This document shows, piece by piece, positions 16,340-25,920 of a stretch of 64,000 nt of DNA. The stretch covers positions 310,001 through 374,000 of the forward strand of contig NZ_VFRP01000001.1 of the NCBI RefSeq assembly GCF_006385685.1, written 5' to 3'. The notes under the pieces were generated by a model that ran no database searches, was not told the origin of the DNA, and saw only the letters and a program-made list of their open reading frames with translations. The DNA comes from Amaricoccus solimangrovi (GTDB taxonomy: Bacteria; Pseudomonadota; Alphaproteobacteria; Rhodobacterales; Rhodobacteraceae). Position 1 is the first letter of the stretch, and each line of letters opens with the position of its first letter. The position numbers and the translations under genes were made by a program.

Positions 16340-19300
16340 TCAGAGCAGGATGTCGGAAGCGTCGAGCGTGCCGCGGACACCGATCTCCAGGTCGTAGCGG
16401 CTGTCCCCGTCCACGTCGGCGCGCAGCAGCCTCAGTCCGTCCTCGCGGACGAAGTAGAGTTCGCCGGTGTCGCCCGTCTCCGCCTCGCCGATAAACGTGA
16501 ACCGCTGGTTGCCGCGGACGTCCTCGTTCGCATCGATGTCGCTCAGCCTGATCCTGTCGGCGTGGTGGCGGAAGTCCGCGATCAGGTCATAGTCGCCCCG
16601 GTTGGACTGGCTGACCGTCTCGAAGACGTAGGTGTCGCGCCCGCCCTCGCCCTCCAGCAGGTCCGCGCCGCCCCCGCCGATGAGCCGGTCGCTGCCGGAG
16701 CCGCCGATCAGCGTGTCGTCGCCCGCGTTGCCCAGAAGGCGGTCCGCGCCGAAGAGGCCGCGGAGCTCGTCGTCGCCGCGGCCGCCGATGAGCTCGTTGT
16801 CGACGCTGTTGCCGCGGATCACGTCGTCGAACCGGGTTCCCTCGGCGATGTCGATGGAGGTCGAGGTCGCGACGGTCGCGGCGTCCCGGATCGCCGCCAC
16901 GACGTCGCTCGATTCGTCGTTGATCGAGACCACGCCGCCAAAGCCGAGCCGGTCCACCAGGTCCCCGTAGGTGCTCTGGAGGCCCTCCGTCACCGCGAAG
17001 ACCGGCAGGATGCCGGCGGAGGCCAGCGCATCGCGAACCTGGTTCACGCTCGGGTAATCCTCCGCCGATCCCGGCGGATCGCCCTCCACCACGCCGTCGC
17101 CGTCGTTCGCGGGCAGGTCCGGCGCGTCGCCGGCCTCGTGATACTGGTCGTCGGTGAAGAGCACGACGAGGCGCAGCGTGTCGGAGCGGAAGCCGACCTC
17201 GTCGTCGGCGTGCCGGGCGATCTGGAGCAGGACTTCGAGCTGGCTTTCGGGAAGGTCGCCGCCATTGCCGATCGTCATCGCGGCGTAGGCGTCGGTGAGC
17301 GCCGAGGCCGACGTCGTCACGTCCTGATAGACCTTGTAGACGTAGTCCGTGGAGCCGCCGAACACGCCGTAGGGCTTGTCGATGAACGCCACGGCGCCGA
17401 AGGCGCTGTCGGAATTCACGTCGCGGACGCTGTCGACGATCTCGGGCACCAGCGCGCGCACATTGGCGATGTCCGTGCCGAAGGAGCCGGAGAGATCCTG
17501 GGCGAAGACGAGATCGATCGGCAGCGCGCTGCTGCCCGTCCTGGCGATGCGCAGCGTGTAGTCTTCCGCGATCGACGCCTCGCCGATGCCGAGGTCGATC
17601 CGCGCCGCCGCGCCGGCGCCCGACGCGTCGAGCTTGTCGCGCAGGCCCACCGCGTCCTCGATCACGCCGCCGCCCGTGCTTCGCCCGAGAACGTAGGTGT
17701 CGTCGCCGGCGCCGCCGATCAGCCTCTGGTTCGTGCCGGATCCCGCGTTCAGGACGTCGTCACCGGTTCCGCCGATCAGCGTGTCCGCGCCATCGCCGCC
17801 GATCAGCGTGTCGTCGCCCTCGCCCCCGGACAGTGCGTTGTCGCCTCTCGATCCCCTGAGGACGTCGTCCCTCGTCCCGCCGCTCACGTTCTCGATGCTC
17901 CGGAAATGGTCGGTGCCGGCGCCCCGGTTCGTCTGCACTTCCTTCCCCAGGTCGATGCGCAGCCGGACGGAGCGGCCCGAGTAGTCGGCCCAGTCCGAAC
18001 CGGCGCCGCCGCTCAGCCAGTCGTCGTGCGAGCCGCCGGAAAGGGTATCGTTGCCGCGCCCGCCGATCAGGGTGTCGTCGCCCTGCTCGCCGATCAGCAG
18101 GTTGCCGCGGCCGTCGCCGCTGATCCTGTCGTCGCCCTGGCCACCCCGGACCGCCTCGATCGAGATGAGACGGTCATCGCCCGCCGCGCCCGAGGCCCCG
18201 CCCGAGAGCGACACGTCCAGCGCGCCCTCGTGCGCGGAATAATCGGCGAGATCGAAGCCTCCGCCGCCTGAAAGAGTGTCGTCGCCAAGTCCGCCGATCA
18301 GCGTGTCATCGCCCGCGCCGCCTGACAGGACGTTGTCGTCCTCCGCCCCCGCGAGCCGGTCGTCGCCGCCGCCGCCGCGCGCGTTCTCGATCCCGCTGAG
18401 GCGGTCCCGGCCCATGCCGGTCCATTGCCCGTCGCCGCGAGCGAGATTGACACGGACGTCGAGGGTCGCGTCGGAATAGTCGGCGGTATCGGTCCCCGCG
18501 CCGCCGGCCATGCGATCGTCGCCGAGTCCGCCGCGCAGGGTCTCGTCGCCGTCGCTGCCGGTCAGGGTGTCGTCGCCCGAACTGCCTTCGACGCCCTCGA
18601 TGCTCAGCAGCGTGTCGGTCTCGAAGGCGGAGATCTCCTGTGTTTCCTCGCCAAGGTTGATATGCACGCCTTCCGTGGAGCCGAAGGCGGGGATGAAGGT
18701 GGCGTAGCTGACGAAGTCGTCGCCCGGACCGCCCGCGATCGTGTCCGACCCGTCGCCGCCCAGCAGCGTGTCGTCGCCGGTGGAGCCTGTGAGGGAGTCG
18801 TCGCCCCCGCCGCCGTCGATCCGGTTGTCACGCCCGTCACCCGAAAGCGTGTCCGCGTAGGCGGTTCCGATCACATGCTCGAAGCCGAGGAGTTCCACCG
18901 TGCCGGAACTCGTGACCACGGAAGCATCGCCGATCCGGTAGGTCACGCCTGGAAAGAGGTTCTCGAAGGAGACCGTGTCCTGCCCGGAACCACCGCTCAG
19001 CAGCGCCGAATCCGCGCGGGCGAGCAGCGTGTCGTCGCCGTTCCCGCCGAAAAGCTCGTCCGCGCCGCCCAGTCCGTCAAGCCGGTCATCGCCGTTGCCG
19101 CCGCGCAGCGTATCGGCGCCGGAAAAGACGCCGCTCAGCGTGTCATCGCCGTTGCCGCCACTCAGCAGGTTGTCTCCGGAATAGCCGGCGTCGAGGCTGT
19201 CGTCGCCATCGCCGCCGTCGAGCGTGTCGCTATCGTAGGAGCCGTTCAGCGTGTCATCGCCGTCGCCTCCGCTCAGCGTATCCTCTCCGAAACCGCCGTC

Positions 19301-19447
19301 GAGCGAGTCCCTTCCGCCCTCGCCGTTGAGCACGTCATCGCCCGAGTCGCCGACCAGCGTGTCGTTGCCGGCTCGTCCGTTGAGCGTGTCGTCCGTTGCC
19401 TCTCCTGACAGGTAGTCATTGGCGTCGGTGCCTGTACGGGTGACCAT
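16340..19447 (-). CDS. RTX protein with embedded integrin-beta-like VWA domain
   Basis: A 1035-aa protein, probably exported by a type I system. Residues about 10-600 are RTX nonapeptide blocks ([10 protein letters not shown] type) interrupted by beta-rich spacers. Residues about 642-860 form a von Willebrand/integrin-beta-like domain with the metal site D651-L-S-G-S655 (DxSxS), the integrin-like GGDLPES stretch (729-735) and the strand VVLFTDDQ (761-768). A second RTX block (about 870-935) and a serralysin-type C-terminal cap ending DILL follow. This looks like a calcium-dependent adhesin or matrix protein; that role is inferred. It is followed by the RTX peroxidase gene on the same strand. 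Confidence 0.85.
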   Translation of the reverse strand: MVTRTGTDANDYLSGEATDDTLNGRAGNDTLVGDSGDDVLNGEGGRDSLDGGFGEDTLSGGDGDDTLNGSYDSDTLDGGDGDDSLDAGYSGDNLLSGGNGDDTLSGVFSGADTLRGGNGDDRLDGLGGADELFGGNGDDTLLARADSALLSGGSGQDTVSFENLFPGVTYRIGDASVVTSSGTVELLGFEHVIGTAYADTLSGDGRDNRIDGGGGDDSLTGSTGDDTLLGGDGSDTIAGGPGDDFVSYATFIPAFGSTEGVHINLGEETQEISAFETDTLLSIEGVEGSSGDDTLTGSDGDETLRGGLGDDRMAGGAGTDTADYSDATLDVRVNLARGDGQWTGMGRDRLSGIENARGGGGDDRLAGAEDDNVLSGGAGDDTLIGGLGDDTLSGGGGFDLADYSAHEGALDVSLSGGASGAAGDDRLISIEAVRGGQGDDRISGDGRGNLLIGEQGDDTLIGGRGNDTLSGGSHDDWLSGGAGSDWADYSGRSVRLRIDLGKEVQTNRGAGTDHFRSIENVSGGTRDDVLRGSRGDNALSGGEGDDTLIGGDGADTLIGGTGDDVLNAGSGTNQRLIGGAGDDTYVLGRSTGGGVIEDAVGLRDKLDASGAGAAARIDLGIGEASIAEDYTLRIARTGSSALPIDLVFAQDLSGSFGTDIANVRALVPEIVDSVRDVNSDSAFGAVAFIDKPYGVFGGSTDYVYKVYQDVTTSASALTDAYAAMTIGNGGDLPESQLEVLLQIARHADDEVGFRSDTLRLVVLFTDDQYHEAGDAPDLPANDGDGVVEGDPPGSAEDYPSVNQVRDALASAGILPVFAVTEGLQSTYGDLVDRLGFGGVVSINDESSDVVAAIRDAATVATSTSIDIAEGTRFDDVIRGNSVDNELIGGRGDDELRGLFGADRLLGNAGDDTLIGGSGSDRLIGGGGADLLEGEGGRDTYVFETVSQSNRGDYDLIADFRHHADRIRLSDIDANEDVRGNQRFTFIGEAETGDTGELYFVREDGLRLLRADVDGDSRYDLEIGVRGTLDASDILL

Positions 19448-19503
19448 TCCAGGGATTCCTTCTCGAAATAGGCAGATACTTGAAAATGGGGTGCGGCAAT
19501 CCT

Positions 19504-19519
19504 ATCACGGCACCGTGAT
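19504..19519. promoter_or_regulatory. 16-bp palindrome in the RTX/yajC divergent region
   Basis: ATCACGG-CA-CCGTGAT, perfect 7-bp arms. It lies 56 bp upstream of the VWA-RTX start and about 165 bp upstream of yajC. The rest of this 237-bp intergenic region shows nothing else clear. Operator function is inferred from symmetry and position. Confidence 0.45.
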
Positions 19520-19684
19520 CCTCGCCAGCGTCACAACCGCCCCAACCGACGTGCCACCGGGCCCTCCGGCGCGCCCTCCCGCCTCCGCTTGCCAATCCCC
19601 GGCCCCGCGGCTAGTGTCCGCGCGCAATTCGAGCGGGGGGTCGGGCCAGGGGCCGGGCCGCGCGCGCAAGACGAGGAACGACCG

Positions 19685-20011
19685 ATGTTTGCAACGCCCG
19701 CTTTCGCCCAGGCGGCCGCCTCCGGGGGAGGCGCCGCCGGCCTGATCCAGTTCGCCCCGATCGTCCTGATCTTCGTGATCATGTATTTCCTGATGATCCG
19801 GCCGCAGCAGAAGAAGGTGAGGGAGCACAAGGCGATGATCGACGCGCTGCGCCGCGGCGATCAGGTGGTGACCGCCGGCGGGCTGATCGGCAAGGTCGTC
19901 AAGGTCGGCGATACCGAGCTCGAGGTGGAACTGGCGCCGAGCGTGAAGGTGCGCGTCGTGCGCTCGACCGTCACCCAGGTGCTGAGCAAGACCGTGCCCG
20001 CCGAGGCGTGA
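19685..20011 (+). CDS. yajC: Sec translocon accessory subunit YajC
   Basis: A 108-aa inner-membrane protein that associates with SecDF. A single membrane helix (IQFAPIVLIFVIMYFLMI) is followed by the family signature RPQQKKVREH and a small cytoplasmic beta domain (GDQVVTAGGLIGKV). The ATG at 19685 follows ACGAGGAACG; a longer frame from 19589 has no support. It is the first gene of yajC-secD-secF. Confidence 0.96.
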   Translation: MFATPAFAQAAASGGGAAGLIQFAPIVLIFVIMYFLMIRPQQKKVREHKAMIDALRRGDQVVTAGGLIGKVVKVGDTELEVELAPSVKVRVVRSTVTQVLSKTVPAEA

Positions 20012-20060
20012 CACCCCGCGCCTCCGGCCGGTCCGGAGGCGATCCCAGGGATGGACCCGA

Positions 20061-21725
20061 ATGCTGCAATTTCCGCTCTGGAAGCGCCTGATCATCATCG
20101 CGATCTGCGTGATCGGGATCGTGATCGCGCTGCCCAACCTGTTCTATTCCCGCGTGGAGACCTCGAACGACGCCGTGACCGCGATGGAGCGCGGCGCGGC
20201 GGAGACGCCCGAGCTCGCCGCGCAACGCGCGGAATGGCCGCGGTGGATGCCGCGTGAGCTCGTCAACCTCGGCCTCGATCTCCGGGGCGGGGCGCATGTG
20301 CTGGTCGAGGTCCATACCTCCGACGTGCATGCCGAGCGGCTGGAGGGGCTCTGGCCCGACCTGCGCGACCGGCTGCGCGGCCTGCGCGACCAGGTCGGGA
20401 CCGCGCGCCGGATGACGGGTACGCCGGACGAGCTCCGGATCCGGATCTCGAACCCGGCCGGAATGGACGCGGCGCTCCAGGCGGTGCGGGACGCGGCGCA
20501 GCCGGTCTTCTCGCTCACGAGCGCGGGCAGCCGGGAATTCGAGGCGCGCGCCGACGGCGACATGATCGTCGTCACGCTGAGCGACGCCGAGAAGGCCGCG
20601 GTCGACGACCGCACGATGCAGCAGAGCCTCGAGATCATCCGCCGCCGCGTCGACGAGACCGGCACGCGCGAACCCTCGATCCAGCGCCAGGGCGCGGACC
20701 GGATCCTCGTGCAGGTGCCGGGCATCGGCTCGGCAGACGAACTGCTGCGCATCATCGGCAAGACGGCGCGGCTCTCCTTCCATCCGGTGGTGAGCCAGAC
20801 CACGGATCCGAAGGCCGATCCGGGTCTCGACAACCTGCTCCTGCCGATGATGGACCAGCAGGGGCTCTATTACATCGTCGAGCGGCGGGCGGTGGTGACG
20901 GGCGAGCAGCTCGTCGACAGCCAGCCCTCCTACGACCAGAACGGCATGCCCTCGGTCTCCTTCCGCTTCAACCCGGCCGGCGGGCGGGCCTTCGGCGACT
21001 ATACCGCCGCCAATATCGGCAAGCCCTTCGCCATCGTGCTCGACAACCAGGTGATCTCGGCCCCGACGATCCAGAGCCACATCGCCGGCGGCTCGGGCAT
21101 CATCACCGGCAACTTCACCGTCGAGGAGGCGCAGCGCCTCGCCGTGCTCCTGCGCGCGGGCGCGCTGCCCGCCGAGATCAGCGTGCTGGAGCAGCGGACC
21201 GTCGGGCCGGAGCTCGGCCAGGATTCGATCAACGCGGGCATGCTCGCGGGCGTCATCGCGCTCGGCGCGGTCGCGGTCTACATGATCGTGACCTACGGGC
21301 TCTTCGGCCTCTTCGCCAACGTGGCGCTGGTGCTCAACATCGTACTGATCTTCGCGCTCATGGCGATCATCGGCGCGACGCTGACGATGCCCGGCATCGC
21401 CGGCATCGTGCTCACCATCGGCATGGCGGTCGATGCGAACGTGCTGATCTTCGAGCGTATCCGCGAGGAGATGCGCACGGCGCGCGGCCCGGCGCGGGCG
21501 ATCAACCTCGGTTTCGAACGCGCCTTCGCCACGATCATGGACGCCAACATCACCACGCTGATCGTCGCGGCCATCCTCTATGTCATGGGCTCCGGTCCGG
21601 TCCGGGGCTTCGCCGTCACGCTCGGCCTCGGCATCCTCTGTTCGATCTTCACCGCCGTCTGGGTGACGCACATGCTCGTCGCCGGCTGGTTCGACTGGCG
21701 CCGGCCGAAAACCGTGACGGTCTGA
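20061..21725 (+). CDS. secD: Protein translocase subunit SecD
   Basis: Inner-membrane RND-type protein that uses proton motive force to pull exported proteins out of SecYEG on the periplasmic side. The 554-aa protein has an N-terminal helix, a large periplasmic P1 domain that opens with the LGLDLRGGAHVL motif, and five C-terminal membrane helices that include MAVDANVLIFERIREE. Start and length are normal. It is 13 bp from secF. Confidence 0.97.
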   Translation: MLQFPLWKRLIIIAICVIGIVIALPNLFYSRVETSNDAVTAMERGAAETPELAAQRAEWPRWMPRELVNLGLDLRGGAHVLVEVHTSDVHAERLEGLWPDLRDRLRGLRDQVGTARRMTGTPDELRIRISNPAGMDAALQAVRDAAQPVFSLTSAGSREFEARADGDMIVVTLSDAEKAAVDDRTMQQSLEIIRRRVDETGTREPSIQRQGADRILVQVPGIGSADELLRIIGKTARLSFHPVVSQTTDPKADPGLDNLLLPMMDQQGLYYIVERRAVVTGEQLVDSQPSYDQNGMPSVSFRFNPAGGRAFGDYTAANIGKPFAIVLDNQVISAPTIQSHIAGGSGIITGNFTVEEAQRLAVLLRAGALPAEISVLEQRTVGPELGQDSINAGMLAGVIALGAVAVYMIVTYGLFGLFANVALVLNIVLIFALMAIIGATLTMPGIAGIVLTIGMAVDANVLIFERIREEMRTARGPARAINLGFERAFATIMDANITTLIVAAILYVMGSGPVRGFAVTLGLGILCSIFTAVWVTHMLVAGWFDWRRPKTVTV

Positions 21726-21738
21726 GGAGCTTCCCGCG

Positions 21739-22701
21739 ATGCGTTTCCGTCTCGTTCCCGATACCACCAACATCGACTTCTTCCGCTACATGCGGTTCTG
21801 GCTCGCCGTTTCCATCATCGGCGTGATCGGCTCCTTCGTCTCGCTTGCGATCTTCGGGCTCAACTACGGCGTCGACTTCCGGGGCGGCACGCTGATCATG
21901 GCGGCGACGCCCGAGGCGCATGAGGTGGGCGAGTTCCGGACGCTGCTGACCGGGCTCGACGTCGGCGAGGTCGGGGTGACCACCGCCTCCGACGCGACCG
22001 GGGCGGGGCGCCATGTCGTGCTGATGCGCCTCGGCGTGACGGGAGAGGACGCGACGAACCAGCGCGCGGCGATCGCGACGGTTCAGGGCGCGCTCGACAA
22101 GGCCTTTCCGGGCATCACCTACCTGCAGGTCGACAGCGTCGGCGCGAAGGTGTCGGAGGAACTGGTGCGCGACGGGGTGATCGCCGTCCTGCTCTCGGTC
22201 GTGGGCATCATGATCTACGTGTGGCTCCGGTTCGAATGGCAGTTCGGCCTCGGCGCCGCCGCCTCGCTGCTGCACGACGCGATCGTGGTGGTCGGCCTGT
22301 TCAGCGTGTTCCAGCTCGAGTTCAACCTCACGATCGTCGCCGCGGTGCTGACCGTGCTCGGCTATTCGATCAACGACACGGTCGTGGTTTTCGACCGGGT
22401 GCGCGAGGTTCTGCGCAAATACAAGAAGATGCCGCTCCGCGACGTGCTGAACCTCGCCCTGAACGAGACGCTGAGCCGGACGGTCATGACGGTGCTGACC
22501 ACGCTGCTGGCGCTGATCGCGATCCTGCTCTTCGGCGGGCAGACGGTGCGCGGCTTCGCGATCGCGGTGATCTTCGGCATCCTGATCGGCACCTATTCCT
22601 CGATCTACGTCGCCTCCGCCGTCGTGCTCCGGCTCGGCGTCCGGCGCGACTGGGGCGCGCAGAAGGCCGAGGCGGATGCGAAGCGCGACGCGCGGGCCTG
22701 A
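21739..22701 (+). CDS. secF: Protein translocase subunit SecF
   Basis: Partner of SecD, 320 aa. It has a first membrane helix, the periplasmic motif NYGVDFRGGTLI, and a C-terminal bundle with the signature GYSINDTVVVFDRVRE. The shared SecD/SecF membrane fold supports a heterodimer. It lies downstream of secD in the same operon and is followed after 7 bp by a Mth938-like gene. Confidence 0.97.
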   Translation: MRFRLVPDTTNIDFFRYMRFWLAVSIIGVIGSFVSLAIFGLNYGVDFRGGTLIMAATPEAHEVGEFRTLLTGLDVGEVGVTTASDATGAGRHVVLMRLGVTGEDATNQRAAIATVQGALDKAFPGITYLQVDSVGAKVSEELVRDGVIAVLLSVVGIMIYVWLRFEWQFGLGAAASLLHDAIVVVGLFSVFQLEFNLTIVAAVLTVLGYSINDTVVVFDRVREVLRKYKKMPLRDVLNLALNETLSRTVMTVLTTLLALIAILLFGGQTVRGFAIAVIFGILIGTYSSIYVASAVVLRLGVRRDWGAQKAEADAKRDARA

Positions 22702-22708
22702 GGCGGGC

Positions 22709-23062
22709 ATGCGCGTCACCGAGGTCCATTATCCGGGCGGCCCGCCGGTCGAGGGCTACGGCCCCGGCTTCTTCCGCGTCGCGGGCGCGGTCCACGAGGG
22801 CGCGCTCCTGCTCCTGCCCGACGCGATGGCGGGCTGGGGCGGGTTCGGCGATCTCGCGCCGATCCTGGAACGGAGCGATGCGATCGACGTTCTGCTGATG
22901 GGGATGGGGGCGGAGATCCGCGCCCTGCCCGGGGACGTGCGCGCGGCGCTGGAAGGAGCGGGGATCGGTGTCGAGATCATGGCCACCCCGCCGGCCTGCC
23001 GGACCTACAACGTCCTGCTCGGCGAGGGCCGCCGCGTCGCCGCCGCGCTGCTGCCGGTGTGA
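22709..23062 (+). CDS. Mth938-like (DUF498) domain protein
   Basis: A 117-aa soluble protein of the Mth938/NDUFAF3-like family, a small alpha/beta fold often encoded next to secDF in alphaproteobacteria. Recognisable segments are IDVLLMGMGAEI, followed by a proline-rich turn, and VEIMATPPACRTYNVLLGEGRRVAAALLP. The eukaryotic relative helps assemble respiratory complex I; the bacterial role is not settled. The start at 22709 has GAGGCGGGC upstream. It is probably cotranscribed with secF. Confidence 0.85.
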   Translation: MRVTEVHYPGGPPVEGYGPGFFRVAGAVHEGALLLLPDAMAGWGGFGDLAPILERSDAIDVLLMGMGAEIRALPGDVRAALEGAGIGVEIMATPPACRTYNVLLGEGRRVAAALLPV

Positions 23063-23176
23063 GGCCGCGTCCCGCCGTCCTGGGATGCCAGAAACTTCCC
23101 GTCGAGCCTTCCCCCCGACTTCCCGCCGGACTAGAACCGGAGCGGGCGAACTCTGACTGAAAGAAAGGGTACTCAA

Positions 23177-23776
23177 ATGGCCTTCGAACTTCCCGATCTC
23201 CCCTATGCTCACGACGCGCTCGCCGGCGCGGGCATGTCGAAGGAGACGCTCGAATTCCACCACGACATCCACCACAAGGCCTATGTCGACAACGGCAACA
23301 AGCTGATCGCCGGCACCGAGTGGGAGGGCAAGTCGGTCGAGGAGATCGTCAAGGGCACCTATCAGGCCGGCGCGGTCGCCCAGTCGGGCATCTTCAACAA
23401 CGCCTCCCAGCACTGGAACCACACCGAGTTCTGGCAGATGATGAGCCCGAATTCCGGCGCGATGCCGGGCGCGCTCGAGAAGGCGCTGACCGAGGCCTTC
23501 GGCTCGGTCGACAAGTTCAAGGAGGAATTCGGCGCGGCCGGCGCGGGCCAGTTCGGCTCCGGCTGGGCCTGGCTCGTGAAGGACGGGGACGGCGCGCTCA
23601 AGGTCACCAAGACCGAGAACGGCGTGAACCCGCTCTGCTTCGGCCAGACCGCGCTCCTCGGCTGCGACGTGTGGGAGCATTCCTACTACATCGACTTCCG
23701 CAACAAGCGCCCGGCCTATCTCACCAACTTCCTCGACAAGCTGGTGAACTGGGAATACGTCGCCTCCAAGCTCTGA
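23177..23776 (+). CDS. sodB: Superoxide dismutase (iron type)
   Basis: Cytoplasmic enzyme converting superoxide to peroxide and oxygen. 199 aa. The metal ligands are H28 (EFHHDIHH), H82 (HWNHTEFW), D164 and H168 (CDVWEHSYY). The second-shell context NNASQHWNHTEFW and overall length point to the iron-type or cambialistic group rather than the typical manganese form. It is monocistronic, with a strong double hairpin directly after the stop. Confidence 0.95.
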   Translation: MAFELPDLPYAHDALAGAGMSKETLEFHHDIHHKAYVDNGNKLIAGTEWEGKSVEEIVKGTYQAGAVAQSGIFNNASQHWNHTEFWQMMSPNSGAMPGALEKALTEAFGSVDKFKEEFGAAGAGQFGSGWAWLVKDGDGALKVTKTENGVNPLCFGQTALLGCDVWEHSYYIDFRNKRPAYLTNFLDKLVNWEYVASKL

Positions 23777-23784
23777 GGCTCCCG

Positions 23785-23839
23785 GACTCCCGCCCCCTCG
23801 GCGGGAGTCCACCCGCGGCGCTTCGCCTCGCGCGGGTGG
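23785..23839 (+). terminator. Double hairpin terminator after sodB
   Basis: First stem GACTCCCGCC (23785-23794) with GGCGGGAGTC (23800-23809) and loop CCCTC; second stem CCACCCGCG (23809-23817) with CGCGGGTGG (23831-23839), followed by GCTTCTGT. Both arms are perfect. It lies eight bases after the sodB stop. Confidence 0.7.
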
Positions 23840-23909
23840 GCTTCTGTCCCTCCGGGGGGTGTGATAGGAGCGACTCTCCCCGGGGTGGGGTGATCGCGTG
23901 GGGACATCG

Positions 23910-24884
23910 ATGATCAAGGCGGTTTGTCTGGGCTTGGCGCTGGCTTCCTGCGCCGGAATGGGACTGGCTCAGGACGAGGCCGCCGATACGCCTGCGACGA
24001 CGGGGCCGGTCAGCGTCGTCTCGGGCACGGCGAACCGCCTCTCCGACCGGCTGAGCCTCGAGACCTACCTCGGCTACCTGAGCGGCGAATCGAATGAATA
24101 CGTCTACAATAACGGCGCGCGGACCAGCCGGCTGACCTGGACGATCGAGGATGCGATGATCGTCGGCAGCCGGGTCAATTTCGCCGCGACGAACTGGCTC
24201 AGCCTCGGCCTCGGCGGCTGGGCGAGCCTCGCCTCCGACAACACGATGGACGACTACGACTGGCTGCGGGACGACATCGACTCCTGGAGCGACTGGTCGC
24301 ACCATCCGGACACCGACCTGGAACGCGCCTTCGAATTCGACCTTTCGGCCCAGGCACGGGTGCTCGAGTGGCGCGGGATCTGGTTCGACGGGCTGGCCGG
24401 CTATCAGGTCCGCAACTACAAATGGCGCGCCTCGGGCGGGCACTACGTCTATTCCGACTATGACTTCCGCGATTCCGAGGGCAATTTTAGCGGGCCGCAG
24501 GTGGACTACCAGCAGTGGTGGCGCACGCCCTATCTCGGCGTCGCGGCCGGCTACGCGCTGCCCGGGCTCCGGCTCAGCGGGCGGGTGATCGCGAGCCCCT
24601 TCGCCCAAGTCTCCGACAAGGACGTGCATATCGAGAACGGGCAGAGCTTCACCGGCGATTTCGGGAACACGCAGATGGCGGCGGTGACGCTGCGCGCCGA
24701 GCACGACCTGACGCCGAGCTGGACGCTGAGCGGCGAGGCCAACTACCAGCGGTTCTGGGAGGCGCGCGGCGACATGACGGTCAACTACCTCAATCTCGAC
24801 GGCTGGAACAGCGAACTGAGCGACGCCGCCGGGGCGAGCAACGATGCGATGATCCTGTCGCTGGGGCTCAACTACCGCTTCTGA
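23910..24884 (+). CDS. Omptin-family outer-membrane protease
   Basis: A 324-aa outer-membrane beta-barrel. Omptin features are the catalytic aspartate pair D115/D117 (MDDYDW), the following WSDWSHHPDT segment, and the D238/H240 pair (KDVHI) that activates water in OmpT. It ends in phenylalanine (LNYRF), the usual BAM-recognition residue. The N-terminus is a signal peptide; both a signal peptidase I site (GLA-QD) and a lipobox-like LASC14 are visible, so processing is ambiguous. Omptins cleave basic peptides at the cell surface. A GTG at 23898 is an alternative start. Confidence 0.8.
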   Translation: MIKAVCLGLALASCAGMGLAQDEAADTPATTGPVSVVSGTANRLSDRLSLETYLGYLSGESNEYVYNNGARTSRLTWTIEDAMIVGSRVNFAATNWLSLGLGGWASLASDNTMDDYDWLRDDIDSWSDWSHHPDTDLERAFEFDLSAQARVLEWRGIWFDGLAGYQVRNYKWRASGGHYVYSDYDFRDSEGNFSGPQVDYQQWWRTPYLGVAAGYALPGLRLSGRVIASPFAQVSDKDVHIENGQSFTGDFGNTQMAAVTLRAEHDLTPSWTLSGEANYQRFWEARGDMTVNYLNLDGWNSELSDAAGASNDAMILSLGLNYRF

Positions 24885-25024
24885 TCCTCCCGCGGTCGTG
24901 ACGCCGGTCGCGGGCGACGCGGCCCTCCGGTTGTGCTAGGGTCGACTCACGCGGGCGGCGGCTCGCGGGGAGATCACAAGCGGTCCGCCGCCCATAACCC
25001 TAGAAGAAGGGGGAGGGTAGGTTC

Positions 25025-25900
25025 ATGACAACGACCATCGGCAACCCGCTGTCCTGGAGCGTGGATACCGCGCGGGCGGCGGGGCATCACATCGGCGCGG
25101 TCGCCGACCGCGTCGCCAGTCACGACCTGGAGGCGTCGCACGCGCCCCGGGTCAGGCGGATCGGCATCGAGGATCTGCGCGCGGCGCTGCGCGAGGGGGT
25201 GGAGGATTTCGCGGCCTGCCGCTCCGACGTGATCTTCCTCTGCCTGCTCTATCCGCTGATCGGCATCGCGATGATCACCGCGGCGCTCAACGGCAACATG
25301 ACGCCGCTGATCTTCCCCGCGATCGCGGGCTTCGCGCTGATCGGGCCGGTCGCGGGCGTCGGCCTCTACGAGATGAGCCGCCGCCGCGAGATGGGCGAGA
25401 CGCCGAACTGGGGCGACGCCTTCGGCGTGCTGCGCTCGCCCCGTTTCGGCGCGGTGCTGGTGCTCGGCCTGCTGCACTGCGCGATCTTCCTCGCCTGGAT
25501 GATCACCGCCTTCTCGCTCCACAACGCGATCATGGGGCCGGCGCGCCCGGCCTCGCTCCTCGATTATCTCGGCACGGTTCTGAGCACCGGGGCGGGCTGG
25601 ACGCTGATCGTCGTCGGCTGCGGCGTGGGCTTCGTCTACGCCGCGGTGGTGCTCGCGATCAGCGTGGTCTCCTTTCCGCTGCTGCTCGACAGGAACGTCG
25701 GCTTGCCCGTCGCCATCGCGACCTCGATCCGCGTCGCGCGCGAAAATCCCGCGACCGTCGCCGTCTGGGGGCTGATCGTCGCGGCGGGGCTCGCCATCGG
25801 CTCGATCCCGTTCTTCCTCGGGCTGATCGTGATCCTGCCGATCCTCGGCCACGCGACCTGGCACCTCTACCGCCGCGCGGTCGAGCCCGCGCCGCGCTGA
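25025..25900 (+). CDS. DUF2189 integral membrane protein
   Basis: A 291-aa inner-membrane protein of unknown function. It has a soluble N-terminal stretch of about 65 residues, then about six hydrophobic segments. The region VRRIGIEDLRAALREGVEDF and the following membrane start are characteristic of DUF2189, a family frequent in alphaproteobacteria. The start has GGGAGGGTAGGTTC upstream. It stands alone, converging on the LOG-family gene with a 20-bp gap. Confidence 0.82.
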   Translation: MTTTIGNPLSWSVDTARAAGHHIGAVADRVASHDLEASHAPRVRRIGIEDLRAALREGVEDFAACRSDVIFLCLLYPLIGIAMITAALNGNMTPLIFPAIAGFALIGPVAGVGLYEMSRRREMGETPNWGDAFGVLRSPRFGAVLVLGLLHCAIFLAWMITAFSLHNAIMGPARPASLLDYLGTVLSTGAGWTLIVVGCGVGFVYAAVVLAISVVSFPLLLDRNVGLPVAIATSIRVARENPATVAVWGLIVAAGLAIGSIPFFLGLIVILPILGHATWHLYRRAVEPAPR

Positions 25901-25920
25901 GCGGGGCCCGCGCGCGGGTC

